Positions 48,805 through 58,017 of a DNA stretch of 64,000 nucleotides are shown piece by piece. Positions within the stretch are counted from its first letter, which is position 1; every line of letters starts with the position of its first letter. The position numbers were made by a program, and so were the translations under genes. Location: positions 620,001 to 684,000 of the forward strand of contig NC_014774.1 in the NCBI RefSeq assembly GCF_000183665.1. Direction: 5' to 3'. The DNA comes from Candidatus Liberibacter solanacearum CLso-ZC1 (GTDB lineage Bacteria; Pseudomonadota; Alphaproteobacteria; Rhizobiales; Rhizobiaceae). The notes beneath the pieces are model-generated. The model was not told the origin of the DNA, searched no databases, and saw nothing but the letters and a program-made list of their open reading frames with translations.

Positions 48805-49160
48805 TATATTCCTTGATATTCGACCCAAGACATAGGGGTCTCATAAACGCGTACTGATGATAAGATAGGGAGAGAATCAAACAAACGTTTCCAGATCCAA
48901 ATAGCGATATTTTCTGCTGTAGGATTATCTAAGTCTTCAACTTCGTTGAGACAATGATGATCTAACTTCTCAAGAAGTGGAGCAAAATATTTTTCAATAT
49001 TAAAAAAATCATCGACAAATCCAGTTTTAGGATCTACATCTCCTTCCATTACAAGTTCTACTCGATAAGAATGTCCGTGCATACGATAACACTTATGGGT
49101 TTTGGGGACATAGGGAAGTTTATGTGCTGCTTCAAATGTAAAAGCTTGTGTAATTTTCAT
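48804..49160 (-). CDS. queD: 6-carboxy-5,6,7,8-tetrahydropterin synthase
   Basis: The 118-residue product has the zinc histidines and catalytic residues of the PTPS/QueD fold: FEAAHKLPY, HGHSYRVELVMEG, HHCLNEVEDLDNPTAENIA and a terminal RVYETPMSWVEY. It converts dihydroneopterin triphosphate for queuosine synthesis. The catalytic Cys sits in CYRMHGHSY. It is coupled to queC by a one-base overlap. Confidence 0.94.
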   Translation of the reverse strand: MKITQAFTFEAAHKLPYVPKTHKCYRMHGHSYRVELVMEGDVDPKTGFVDDFFNIEKYFAPLLEKLDHHCLNEVEDLDNPTAENIAIWIWKRLFDSLPILSSVRVYETPMSWVEYQGI

Positions 49161-49459
49161 TTTTCCCAGAATACTCCTTTGATCAAAGATTCTACAGAAA
49201 TAAAAATTCTGAAGTTCGCTTAATATTGATGATGTTTGATGGGTGTTATTGATAACACTTTACCATAAATTTTCCTATATGAGCAGTGTAAAAAAAAATA
49301 CCTGAGTATTTTGGAATCATCTGATAGGGAATTACTGGAGTGTTTAATAACATTTTTTTTTCTTGATTATAATGAATATAATCTATCTGTTATTACCTTA
49401 TTGTTAGCGATACGTTCCTTGCTCAACGTATGAAATAAAATTCATCAGGTCTGTTAGAT

Positions 49460-50010
49460 CAAATCCAAATCAGGGTTTGTCTCAAATAGCATGGAAATGC
49501 ATAGAGGTAAAAGTGGGTTGCACGGTTAGAACAAAATTTAACTCTCAGCTTCTAATGGATAAAATAAACAAGATCATTAAAGAAGATAAAGAGCCATCTA
49601 TTGCTCAAAGTGCTAAAAGCTAGCATCTAGATGATGAGTTGTGAAACGTGCTAATAATTAAGATTTGGTATCTCATAATGGATACCTCTCCCCATTATAG
49701 GGGAGAGGATCTCTAAGCGTCATCCTGAAGTTTTTAGCAATAAATCACATATATCCTTTAATTGCGGGAGCAGGGGAATTCGAATCCACGATCTACGTCT
49801 TTGGAGACCGTCGTCCTATACCTACTATCTCGCTCTCTTTTTCTATTGATATGCCTCGTAGACGATTATCGTCTGGATGCTAGCTTTTAGCAATAGATGG
49901 GTTTTTATCTTCTTTGATGATCTTATCTGTCTGCGATTGAGATAAGAGTTTTTTTGATCGTATAATCTACTTCTATGCATTTCTATGCTGTTTGAGATAA
50001 GCTTGGATCA
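49460..50010. repeat. Imperfect long inverted repeat flanking a tRNA-like relic
   Basis: Left arm 49460-49634 and right arm 49865-50010 match as reverse complements. The best part is 49570-49634 against 49865-49924, where AAAGAAGATAAA and CTAAAAGCTAGCATC are shared, with a 9-bp insertion (CAAAGTGCT) in the left arm. Outer parts share ATCCAA and TCTCAAA-AGCAT-GAAATGCATAGA. The arms enclose about 230 bp. Confidence 0.7.
49765..49837 (-). pseudogene. tRNA-Trp-like relic (anticodon CCA)
   Basis: Read on the minus strand the sequence has an anticodon loop CTCCAAA, typical of tRNA-Trp, a TTCGAAT T-loop and a near-complete acceptor GAGAGCG/TGCTCCC with G73. However, one acceptor pair, one anticodon-stem pair and one T-stem pair are mismatched, and the 3' end reads CAA instead of CCA. 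It is probably a pseudogene or a fragment left by an integrated element. Confidence 0.5.
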
Positions 50011-50064
50011 TACTCCATAAGTAGTGAGTAGTGGATCTATTTTCTTATCAAAATCGCCTTATAT

Positions 50065-50087
50065 TTCCGTCTTGAACGACGGATTTT
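50065..50087 (+). terminator. T-tailed hairpin in the accessory spacer
   Basis: TCCGTC pairs with GACGGA around TTGAAC and is followed by TTTTT on the plus strand, a classical rho-independent layout. No plus-strand gene ends just before it. Its core of 15 bases is identical to the hairpin after DUF502 at 31866-31888. Confidence 0.5.
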
Positions 50088-50182
50088 TACGGCAACTTTT
50101 GAAAAATAGATAAATCAAGAATCTTTTTAAGAATGGGACACAGTTATTGAACCTATTGATTTTCTTTATTATATGCTAATTT

Positions 50183-51685
50183 TCATTGATTTGTCGATTT
50201 ATTTATAACACCAGGATCATCTGGTTGTCGTATAGAAGGATCTAGAGAGAGAATGTTCCGATTTTTGGGATGATGATAATCTTGATGGATGCTAGGATAT
50301 GGATTTTTTATATTTTTATTTCTCTTGGTTTCCTGTAAGTGTGTCATAAATGTTTCCGATTCATCATAGGATATGAGATCTTTATTAGTAGTATATTCTG
50401 GTATTTTGGCAGGAACTTTCCATTCAAAACGACAGAGTTTCTTACTTGTAGGTGATAGTGGAAGCCATGTAGAAGAGCAATAGCCGTCATCTGATATCCA
50501 AAGTGGATCTGGTTCTGTATATAACGCTCTTTGTGTCCAATATAAAATTTTATCTAGATTATTAGAGCTTGCTCGTTCTATTTTAGCAAGCAGTAAAAAA
50601 ATTCCCTTCCTAGGATTTGCTTTGGCAGCAAGCATTGCCTTCGTTTGTGCCTGTTGAATATTTCCTGTTTCCAGGGAAATTTTAGCAACGGTGATGAGGG
50701 ATTCTATATTTTTCTTATTGATCGCTTCTAATTTAAGGGCTCTATTCATGCGTTCTGTTGCGTTGTTCGACAAAATTATAGTATAAATATAAGCGATTTC
50801 AGGATGAGGATTAATCTCCCATATTTTTTCTAAAACCACCGCTGCTTTATTTTTTTTATTTTGCAAAATCAAAGCTTTGGCAGCGCATATCGAAGCCATA
50901 ATGGAATGCTTGCAAAGTTTCAATACTACCATTGCATCGTTATAGGAAGCAACAACATCACCCTTTTCTGCATTTTCTAAAGATCGAGCGGTGAGAAGGA
51001 TGGCCTGATGGTGATTATATGTTTCAATATTCTCATATTTTTTATTTTTATTTAAAAAATCAATGGCTTTAGACCATTCTTTCTCTAGTGCGTAATATTG
51101 TAACATTGCTTCAATGCCCCAAGATATATAAGGGGAAATTTTGAGAGCTTTTTTTGCATAACATTGAGCTGATTTTAAATCGCCTATACGATAGAATTCA
51201 CAATATAAGTTATAAATTGCGAACTCTCTCGTTTCAGGTATTTGTAGCATCATTTCAAATTTTTCACGCGCAATATGGTGTTTTTTTTCGGATAGGGCGA
51301 TTTGTGCTTCTAAAAGATGGAAAAGAGATTCGTTATGAAAAATATGTCGATGAGAGAGATAAGAGAACATTTTACGGGCTAATGGTATATTTTGGGCCGT
51401 AATTGATATGAGTCCAGCAGATAACTCTTTATATCCCTTAGCGTAGTTGCGCTTATGAAAGATATTAGCGATTGTAGATGGACATGATAAAAAAAACCGT
51501 GAAATCTTTGATATTAGCATGAATGTAAATATTAAAATATAAACGATAGATAACATGACAAAAGGGCTTGTTTGATAAATTCGATTGCCCCAAGTAACGT
51601 ATATGTCATCTGGATAGTAAGAGATTGCTATAAAACTACAAATCATGAAGAATATTATGCAACAATAGTATATAAGGCGTAGCAT
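50183..51685 (-). CDS. hemY: HemY-like inner-membrane TPR protein
   Basis: The 500-residue product has two N-terminal membrane helices (about 3-23 and 40-60) and then a chain of TPR-like helical repeats (for example YNLYCEFYRIGDLKSAQCYAKKAL). The layout and position after hemC, hemD and mitofilin are typical of alphaproteobacterial HemY N-terminal-domain proteins. Despite the name, a direct role in haem synthesis is not settled in this group; the family is thought to act in envelope or haem-related assembly. The C-terminal 90 residues are hydrophilic. Confidence 0.82.
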   Translation of the reverse strand: MLRLIYYCCIIFFMICSFIAISYYPDDIYVTWGNRIYQTSPFVMLSIVYILIFTFMLISKISRFFLSCPSTIANIFHKRNYAKGYKELSAGLISITAQNIPLARKMFSYLSHRHIFHNESLFHLLEAQIALSEKKHHIAREKFEMMLQIPETREFAIYNLYCEFYRIGDLKSAQCYAKKALKISPYISWGIEAMLQYYALEKEWSKAIDFLNKNKKYENIETYNHHQAILLTARSLENAEKGDVVASYNDAMVVLKLCKHSIMASICAAKALILQNKKNKAAVVLEKIWEINPHPEIAYIYTIILSNNATERMNRALKLEAINKKNIESLITVAKISLETGNIQQAQTKAMLAAKANPRKGIFLLLAKIERASSNNLDKILYWTQRALYTEPDPLWISDDGYCSSTWLPLSPTSKKLCRFEWKVPAKIPEYTTNKDLISYDESETFMTHLQETKRNKNIKNPYPSIHQDYHHPKNRNILSLDPSIRQPDDPGVINKSTNQ

Positions 51686-51694
51686 ATTATATTC

Positions 51695-52726
51695 CTATGA
51701 TAAGTTATCTTGTGAAATTTTAGACATTTCTTCTTTTATTATTGAATCAGAACAAATATGCGCTTCAAGTGCATTTCTTAAAAATATACCGGGTTTTCTT
51801 GTTTCTTCTGGGATTTTATCCCATTCAATAGCGGCACTACGTAAATCACCTTTTTTAAGATTGTTTTCAATACGAGCGACTAGAGCAGTAATTGTATCGC
51901 CTTCAACGTCTCCTCCTAAAGGGCGTATTTTGATTAATTTATTGAGTTGTAGGAGTAAATAACTTGTAAATCCTGAATCTTTTCCAAGAGTTTCACTAGC
52001 AAAAATTATTTCCTCAGATACTTTTGAAAATTGTGTAAAAATTTCTATAGATGTAGGGATTCTTATATTAGAAAACTGTAGCAATACGGCTGTACATGGC
52101 TCTAACACAGAAGCTTCTTCTGTAATCTTTTTGTTTAATAGAAAGTACTCACCTTTATCCATTTTATTTTTTAAGATTAGAAGAGAGATTATTCTCTGGA
52201 TATTAGTATTTTTCAAGGGATTAGCAATTAAATTTTCCGTTTTTATCAGACGAGTAAGAAGATTATTATAGTTATTATTAAGTTCTGTCAGGATCTTTTT
52301 TAAAGAATTTATTTCTTCTATAAGGACTTGTGTAGAGGCATTTTTTTCATTTTCTTTTTTTTCTGCAACTGGAGTAGTATTCTGAATATTTTTTCTCTCT
52401 GACTCTAGTATAGAATAATCTTTGTCAGATTGAATAAGTACCCCTTTTGAAGGGAGAGCATTTACAAAGAAGAGATCGTTGTTAGAAAAAATTTTTATTT
52501 TAATAAAAAAAAGCAATATCAAAACAAAACTGATAAGTAATATGCCTATAACGATTATCGATAGTGCTTTAAAGAATGTTAGGTTTTTGCAATTCTTAAT
52601 GAACGGAAAGCCCTTTGATTTTTTTTCTTGAGTGCCGAGGGATTGATGGATTGTCTTTTCTTGTTCATGCGATTTTTTGGAATCATTCATATCATTTTCC
52701 GTAGAGTGATCGGAAATGGGGGGCAT
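51695..52726 (-). CDS. Mitofilin-like inner-membrane protein
   Basis: I start at ATG 52726, with AGGAG 7 bp before, giving 343 residues (an earlier ATG at 52750 is in frame but poorly placed). Residues 50-80 form one membrane helix, followed by a long coiled coil (about 130-185, ending in NNYNNLLTRLIKTENLI) and a conserved C-terminal domain (TITALVARIENNLKKGDL, RSAAIEWDKIPEETR). This matches alphaproteobacterial mitofilin (COG4223), a relative of the mitochondrial Mic60 protein that shapes inner membranes. It lies 9 bp before hemY, same operon. Confidence 0.85.
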   Translation of the reverse strand: MPPISDHSTENDMNDSKKSHEQEKTIHQSLGTQEKKSKGFPFIKNCKNLTFFKALSIIVIGILLISFVLILLFFIKIKIFSNNDLFFVNALPSKGVLIQSDKDYSILESERKNIQNTTPVAEKKENEKNASTQVLIEEINSLKKILTELNNNYNNLLTRLIKTENLIANPLKNTNIQRIISLLILKNKMDKGEYFLLNKKITEEASVLEPCTAVLLQFSNIRIPTSIEIFTQFSKVSEEIIFASETLGKDSGFTSYLLLQLNKLIKIRPLGGDVEGDTITALVARIENNLKKGDLRSAAIEWDKIPEETRKPGIFLRNALEAHICSDSIIKEEMSKISQDNLS

Positions 52727-52903
52727 ACTGTTTCTCCTAGCCATATACATAGATTCTAAAATTTTTCAAACCAAAAAATGTTTATGTTCCGTTTTTTTTA
52801 TGGTTCTATTATATATAGTGCTGTATCAATATTTTAATTTTTAAAAATAATCCTAATAAACTTACAACATAATTGATTAATTTAAATAAAGTCTTAACTG
52901 TGC

Positions 52904-53551
52904 TCAAGGCTTTTGTGATTGTAATGAAAGAAGAAGCTCTAGCAAAGAGGATTCTTTTGGAAACTCTGCCACTGAAACTAGATCTGTGAATGAGACGGGA
53001 ATTTCGGAAGCAATATTTTGGCTTAAACATAAGAAGCGTACAGATATTTTTATAGGTAAGGGCAAAAGGAAAAAATTTGACACAGAAGAACTTGCATAAA
53101 ACAGCACAGCATCTGCGCTTTTAATTATACGCTCTACTTCCTTCTTAGAATATACAATATTCCAACTATAATAGCAATCAATGGTTTTGAAGGGGATTCT
53201 GTGTTGAAAAAGATAATTTTCAAAATGGATCTTTCTTTTTTTCCCTCCTAAGTATATCAAGGGCTTTTGAGGGGTGAATAATTCTTTTTTTTGGACAATT
53301 AATTGAGCCAGACTAATACTGTTATTCTTTCCGCAAAATATTTGAGAAAATCCTTTTGTTCGTGCGAGAGAAGCACTCGCTTCTCCTATGGAAAAAAGAA
53401 TGCTATTATGACAAAATTTATCGGGTAATGTGGAGAGAGATTCGCTGCTGGTTATTGCTATTCCTCCATAGGATTCTTGCAAGGCAAGAGATACCGCCTC
53501 TCTATCATAAGTAAAATAGGATAGAGGCATCATAATGGGAGTATGTCCCAT
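52904..53551 (-). CDS. hemD: Uroporphyrinogen-III synthase, N-terminus displaced by a frameshift
   Basis: The frame from ATG 53551 gives 215 residues starting at MGHTPIMMPL, which in complete HemD proteins follows about 20 residues carrying the TRP motif. The rest looks normal (LIYLGGKKRKIHFENYL, TIDCYYSWNIVYSKKEV, VLFYASSSVSNF). HemD closes hydroxymethylbilane into uroporphyrinogen III. The missing N-terminus is present upstream in another frame (53552-53613). Whether the short form is active is unknown. It belongs to the hemC-hemD-mitofilin-hemY group. Confidence 0.88.
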   Translation of the reverse strand: MGHTPIMMPLSYFTYDREAVSLALQESYGGIAITSSESLSTLPDKFCHNSILFSIGEASASLARTKGFSQIFCGKNNSISLAQLIVQKKELFTPQKPLIYLGGKKRKIHFENYLFQHRIPFKTIDCYYSWNIVYSKKEVERIIKSADAVLFYASSSVSNFFLLPLPIKISVRFLCLSQNIASEIPVSFTDLVSVAEFPKESSLLELLLSLQSQKP

Positions 53552-53613
53552 TTTTTTTATTTTTTTTTTGTGTGTAGCGCTTTTTTTACAGGTCTAGTGA
53601 TAATTATGTGCAT
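53552..53613 (-). other. hemD: Displaced N-terminus of hemD behind a poly(A) tract
   Basis: From ATG 53613 the minus strand reads MHIIITRPVKKALHT and then lysines, a textbook HemD start with the ITRP motif. The frame hits TAA at 53557-53559, just after a run of 10 A (53560-53569 on the minus strand) and before a second A-run. Adding one A would restore a continuous reading into MGHTPIMMPL. This is either a true frameshift mutation, a sequencing error or a slippage-rescued site. Confidence 0.8.
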
Positions 53614-53849
53614 AATTTAGGTCTACATTGCTCAACAATGACATTTATTACGGGGATAATTTTTTAAATGCTCAATGAATAGAAAAATTTTTTGTCCTCA
53701 TTGAACTGATCTTTTTGGAAACAATCAAGGGTTTGATTATGGTTTTTTATTGGTAAAACTATAAAGATTGCAAATCTTGTTTTACTGACATTATATTCAT
53801 TCAAGATTTTAAGATAGTAATGAATTTTTTTAGGCTGTCGTATTGCACT

Positions 53850-54773
53850 TTATAGGTTAAAAATAGTTTTATCAGCTATGAGACGTATATGTCGACCAGC
53901 ATCACGACCTATCTGAATGGCATCGCAACAGTTGCCGCTTTTTGATACTTCATGGAAAATTTTACCATCGGGCGTTAAAATAGTTCCGTAAAAATAGAGA
54001 GATTGCCCTTTACAATAGGAAAATCCAGCAATGGCGCTTTTGCAAGATCCATCTAGTTCAGCAAGAAATGCTCGTTCACAGCTCACTGTATCCCATGTTT
54101 CTCGATGATTAATAGCAGTGGCAAGTTCATGAGCTCTGGTATTATTCATGTGTGTTTCAATACAAATAGCTCCTTGTCCTGGTGATGGAGGAAAATCTTC
54201 AAGATTGAGAATTTCCTTTACGACGCTTTCTTTTTTAAGTCTTTTGATCCCAGCATATGCAAGCAACATAGCATCGGCTTGCTTGTTCTTTAGTTTGGTA
54301 AGGCGTGTTTCTATTTTCCCTCGAAAATCTATAATAGATAGATCGGCGCGCCATCGAAGTAGGAGTGCTTTGCGACGCAAAGACGATGTGCCGACAATGC
54401 TATTAACAGCAAGATCGTTAAGAGACTGTGCGGTATGGCTAATAAATACATCGCGCACATCTTCGCGTGGGAGATATGCTGAAATTCGCAGTCCTTTTAG
54501 CAATTTTGTTGGCATATCCTTGGCGGAATGAACAGCAAAATCAATTTCACCTGATATTAATTTTCTTTCAATTTCTTCAGTAAACAGTCCTTTCCCTCCT
54601 ATTTCAGTTAAGGTTCTATTTGTGATTCGATCGCCTTTTGTTGACAAAGGAACAACAAAAATTTTTTCTAGGGGAATTTTGTGAACACTCATAAGATAAG
54701 AGCGTGTTTCGAAAGCATGTGCTAAAGCCAATGGGCTTCTACGTGTTCCGATTTTAAAATCTTTTTCTTCCAT
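53850..54773 (-). CDS. hemC: Porphobilinogen deaminase
   Basis: The 307-residue length is usual. Landmarks: GTRRSPLALAHA at the N-terminus, VHSAKDMPT, GTSSLRRKALLL, the substrate block SPGQGAICIE, and LDGSCKSAI with the cysteine that carries the dipyrromethane cofactor. It polymerises porphobilinogen to hydroxymethylbilane, substrate for HemD. It is divergent from tsaD with only 72 bp between the starts, so the promoters must overlap. Confidence 0.96.
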   Translation of the reverse strand: MEEKDFKIGTRRSPLALAHAFETRSYLMSVHKIPLEKIFVVPLSTKGDRITNRTLTEIGGKGLFTEEIERKLISGEIDFAVHSAKDMPTKLLKGLRISAYLPREDVRDVFISHTAQSLNDLAVNSIVGTSSLRRKALLLRWRADLSIIDFRGKIETRLTKLKNKQADAMLLAYAGIKRLKKESVVKEILNLEDFPPSPGQGAICIETHMNNTRAHELATAINHRETWDTVSCERAFLAELDGSCKSAIAGFSYCKGQSLYFYGTILTPDGKIFHEVSKSGNCCDAIQIGRDAGRHIRLIADKTIFNL

Positions 54774-54845
54774 TTTAATTCATCTATGATACTTGTAAAA
54801 AAAAATGAGTTTTTTGAATTAATCCAAAAAAAATAAAGTATAGCA

Positions 54846-55937
54846 ATGTTTAAAGTGCAAAAAACGGTTATTGGTATAGAAACGAGTTGTGATGAGACGG
54901 CTGTTGCTGTGGTACGTCGCGAAGGATTTCAGAACAAGATTCTGGCAGAGGTTATTTTGTCTCAGATTGATCAACATGGTGAATATGGAGGGGTGGTTCC
55001 GGAAATTGCTGCTCGTGCTCATGTAGATTCTTTGGATGTTTTGATAAAAAAAACCTTGTCACGTGCTAGTATGCAAATTTCTGATATAGATTCAATAGCA
55101 GTGACGGCGGGCCCAGGGTTAATGGGAGGTTTGATTGTTGGATTGATGACAGCTAAAGCTATTTCTTATGCTAGTCAAAAACCTTTTTATGCTATCAATC
55201 ATTTAGAAGGGCATATTTTAACGGCACGTTTGACGGATGGGGTTAATTTTCCTTATCTTGTTTTGTTGGTGTCTGGAGGACATACACAAATATTATTAGT
55301 AAGAGGTGTTGCTCGTTATGATCGTTTGGGAACGACAATAGATGATGCCCTTGGAGAGTGTTTTGATAAAATTGCTAAATCACTAGGATTTTCTTATCCA
55401 GGTGGAGCAGCAATAGAAAAGGCAGCGTTAAAGGGGAATGGTCAGCGTTTTAATTTTCCATGTCCATCAGTGCAAGGAATGTGCTGTGATTTTTCTTTTT
55501 CCGGATTAAAAACCTCTGTTCAGCAAAAAATACGTTCTTTTGATGTTCTTGAAAAACAAGATATTGCCGATATTTGTGCGTCTTTTCAAGTAACAGTAAT
55601 ACGGATTCTTCGAAAAAAATTAGAGCAAGGATTTCTTTTATTTCAAAAAGAATTTCCAAATAAAAAACCAGTGTTAGTTGTTTCAGGAGGGGTTGCGTCT
55701 AATTCTTTTATTCGCGCTGCTCTTATTGATCTTTGTACGTCAAAGGGCTTTTGTTTTGTCGCTCCTCCAGCTCGTTTATGCACGGATAACGCAGTAATGA
55801 TTGCTTGGGCTGCTTTGGAAAGAATGGAGGCTGGTTTTCCTCCGGATGATTTATCTATATCGCCACGTTCCCGTTGGCCATTAGATGAAAAGGCTCTTTC
55901 AAAAATAGGATCTGGCAAGCGTGGAGCCAAAGCATGA
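54846..55937 (+). CDS. tsaD: tRNA N6-threonylcarbamoyladenosine synthase TsaD
   Basis: The product (363 residues) has the ASKHA-fold blocks [26 protein letters not shown], the metal-binding [21 protein letters not shown] and VSGGVASN. With TsaB, TsaC and TsaE it makes t6A37 on tRNAs reading ANN codons. The gene overlaps gpsA by 4 bp (ATGA), so they form one unit. Confidence 0.96.
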   Translation: MFKVQKTVIGIETSCDETAVAVVRREGFQNKILAEVILSQIDQHGEYGGVVPEIAARAHVDSLDVLIKKTLSRASMQISDIDSIAVTAGPGLMGGLIVGLMTAKAISYASQKPFYAINHLEGHILTARLTDGVNFPYLVLLVSGGHTQILLVRGVARYDRLGTTIDDALGECFDKIAKSLGFSYPGGAAIEKAALKGNGQRFNFPCPSVQGMCCDFSFSGLKTSVQQKIRSFDVLEKQDIADICASFQVTVIRILRKKLEQGFLLFQKEFPNKKPVLVVSGGVASNSFIRAALIDLCTSKGFCFVAPPARLCTDNAVMIAWAALERMEAGFPPDDLSISPRSRWPLDEKALSKIGSGKRGAKA

Positions 55938-56926
55938 AAAATTATCCTACGATATTTGTTATTGGTTCTGGGGCTTTTGGATCAGCGATCTCCAGTATTA
56001 TTGCATCACGTGGACATGCAAATGTTACATTGCTTGGCCGGCAAGAAAGCCTGATACAGCAACTGAAGTCTACAAGAATAAACGCCAAATCTCTTCCTAA
56101 TATCAAGCTTTCTTCTCTTTTGCATTTTTCTACTGACTACAGGCTCTTACGAGAAGCAGATATTGTTCTTTTTGCCACTTCTTCTAAGGGATATGAGCAG
56201 GCCCTTGGTTTTTATGGGCAGTGGTTGAAAGATACGGCAGATGTTGTTATTTGCTCCAAAGGCTTTGAATATTATAGTGGAATGTTGCTGAGTGATTACT
56301 CAGAAAAGGTTCTTCCCTCCCATTCTATTTCGGTTCTTTCTGGTCCAGGATTTGCCATTGATATCGCCCGAGGATTGCCGGTAGGAGTGACTTTAGCCTC
56401 GGAAAAGATAGAAATATCACGCCGTCTTTCTGCGATTCTTTCCGGCGATTCATTTCGAGTTTATTGTTCAGATGATCGCATTGGTGTTCAGCTTGGAGGG
56501 GCTTTAAAAAATATTATTGCCATCGCAAGTGGTATTTTAAAAGGAAGAGAATATGGAGATTCGGCTCGTGCAATGATGATGGTGCGGGGCTTATCAGAAA
56601 TAATAGAAGTGACAAAGGCAATGGGAGGTCGATCTGATACTATTTTAGGTTTGTCTGGTATAGGGGATTTAGTCTTAACTGCGACAAGTGAGCAGTCGCG
56701 TAATTTTTGTTTTGGTGTTTTTCTTGGAAAAGGACAGCAATATGATTTTAAAACGATGAATCTTGTAGAAGGGGGGATTGCAGTTTCGCGCGTGATCAAT
56801 ATAGCAATAAAAATGGGTTTGGATTTGCCAGTTTTTCAAGCAACATCAGATGTTATAGCGAATCGTATTACTGTAGACGAGGCATTGGATATTTTTTTGG
56901 ATCTCTCTTCTAAGAAAAAGAAATAA
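55934..56926 (+). CDS. gpsA: NAD(P)H-dependent glycerol-3-phosphate dehydrogenase
   Basis: The 330-residue enzyme starts with the Rossmann motif [12 protein letters not shown] and continues with [23 protein letters not shown] and the catalytic-lysine block [27 protein letters not shown] and the C-terminal NLVEGGIA are typical. It reduces dihydroxyacetone phosphate for phospholipid synthesis. Confidence 0.95.
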   Translation: MKNYPTIFVIGSGAFGSAISSIIASRGHANVTLLGRQESLIQQLKSTRINAKSLPNIKLSSLLHFSTDYRLLREADIVLFATSSKGYEQALGFYGQWLKDTADVVICSKGFEYYSGMLLSDYSEKVLPSHSISVLSGPGFAIDIARGLPVGVTLASEKIEISRRLSAILSGDSFRVYCSDDRIGVQLGGALKNIIAIASGILKGREYGDSARAMMMVRGLSEIIEVTKAMGGRSDTILGLSGIGDLVLTATSEQSRNFCFGVFLGKGQQYDFKTMNLVEGGIAVSRVINIAIKMGLDLPVFQATSDVIANRITVDEALDIFLDLSSKKKK

Positions 56927-57030
56927 CGCTCTTAAACGTATGTTGATAATGGGATTATTGTGGTAATCTTTTGATATTGAAAAAAGCTATCATTTCATTT
57001 TTTGCATTTGGAGTATAAGGACAAGATCGG

Positions 57031-57477
57031 GTGGCGTATTGGTTGGTAAAGTCTGAACCTTGTGTATGGTCTTGGAAGATGCAGCAAGATAAGGGCAGTA
57101 TTGGAGAGGCGTGGACAGGAGTGCGTAATTATCAAGCCCGCAATAATATGAGGAAAATGCGTATTGGTGATAAAGGTTTTTTTTATCATTCTAATAAAGG
57201 TCGTGAAATTGTAGGGATTTTTGAAGTCATTACTGGTACGTATCCCGATCCTACAGTAGAGGGATATTCGCCCTGGGAATGTGTCGATATACGCTCGGTT
57301 TGTAGTATGCCTTGTCCTGTTAGTTTGGTGGCTATTAAAGGTAATTTACAGCTTTCTAAAATGGCTCTTGTTACTTTTTCGCGTCTTTCGGTACAGCCTG
57401 TTAAGCTTGATGAGTATTTGGAGGTATGCCGTATGGGAAAACTTTCTTCTCCTCCTCTCAGCGAATATGAAATGTGA
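57031..57477 (+). CDS. EVE-domain protein
   Basis: The product (148 residues, GTG start) fits the EVE/PUA-like fold: YWLVKSEPCVWSWK at the N-terminus, then WTGVRNYQARNNMRKMRIGDKGFFYHS and GIFEVITGTYPDPT. EVE domains bind modified bases in RNA or DNA. In rhizobia this gene follows gpsA, as here. No biochemical substrate can be told from sequence. Confidence 0.9.
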   Translation: MAYWLVKSEPCVWSWKMQQDKGSIGEAWTGVRNYQARNNMRKMRIGDKGFFYHSNKGREIVGIFEVITGTYPDPTVEGYSPWECVDIRSVCSMPCPVSLVAIKGNLQLSKMALVTFSRLSVQPVKLDEYLEVCRMGKLSSPPLSEYEM

Positions 57478-57600
57478 ATATTATATAGAATTTTGTTTCT
57501 CGATGGATTATATGATAAATAACATCATAAGAGAATTATTATATGTTTTGTTTTATATCAAAGAAGATTATTAATCGGATGAATATGTTTAAAGGATAAC

Positions 57601-57999
57601 TTGAAATCTATGTCTGATCTTAAGAGTAATAGACCACTTTCTCCACATTTACAGATTTATAAGCTGATTCCCACTATGCTTATCTCTATTGTTCATCGTA
57701 TCACGGGATCAGCAGTTTATTTTGGAACTCCTGCGTTGGTTTTGTGGTTTTTTGCTGTAGCAGAGGGGAAATATACATTAGGACTTTGGAGAAGCTATAC
57801 GGATTGTGGCTTTTTTAGCATATTCCTTTTTTTATATACTTGGTCAGCTATCCATCACATGTTAGGTGGTATAAGATATTTGATGTGGGATTCTAGTTTT
57901 TTATTGGAAAAAAAAGTTTCCATTACAATGGCAAAGATCAATATTATCGCTTCAATTTTCATAGTGTCGGTAATATGGATAGTGAAAAATATTTACTAA
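57601..57999 (+). CDS. sdhC: Succinate dehydrogenase cytochrome b556 subunit
   Basis: The product (132 residues) begins at TTG 57601 with AAAGGA 5 bp before; ATG 57610 is possible. The block RPLSPHLQIYKLIPTMLISIVHRITG is the family's start, and HHMLGGIRYLMWD carries the haem-ligand histidine. Three membrane helices anchor the enzyme and bind ubiquinone with SdhD. First gene of sdhCDAB. Confidence 0.93.
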   Translation: MKSMSDLKSNRPLSPHLQIYKLIPTMLISIVHRITGSAVYFGTPALVLWFFAVAEGKYTLGLWRSYTDCGFFSIFLFLYTWSAIHHMLGGIRYLMWDSSFLLEKKVSITMAKINIIASIFIVSVIWIVKNIY

Positions 58000-58017
58000 T
58001 GGAAAAATGATGATCGG

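Larger units (their letters stand above)
49161..50182. other. Long spacer with inverted repeat, tRNA-Trp relic and hairpins
   Basis: This 1022-bp region has no supported protein gene. It holds an imperfect long inverted repeat (49460-49634 against 49865-50010), a tRNA-Trp-like relic (49765-49837), a perfect 9-bp hairpin CCTCTCCCC/GGGGAGAGG (49685-49708) and a T-tailed hairpin at 50065-50087. A short frame in the left arm (SQIAWKCIEV, IIKEDKEPSIAQS) looks like an old coding remnant; the right-arm copy carries stops. Confidence 0.5.

Noticed and set aside
49161..49260. Possible preQ1 riboswitch before queD
   Set aside because: I looked for the preQ1 class I hairpin with its A-rich tail and ribosome-binding site on the minus strand and did not find it. 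Only a short GTGTTAT/ATAACAC dyad is present.
54148..54531. Plus-strand frame of 127 codons opposite hemC
   Set aside because: It lies wholly inside the well-supported hemC gene on the other strand and has Ser/Arg-rich shadow composition.
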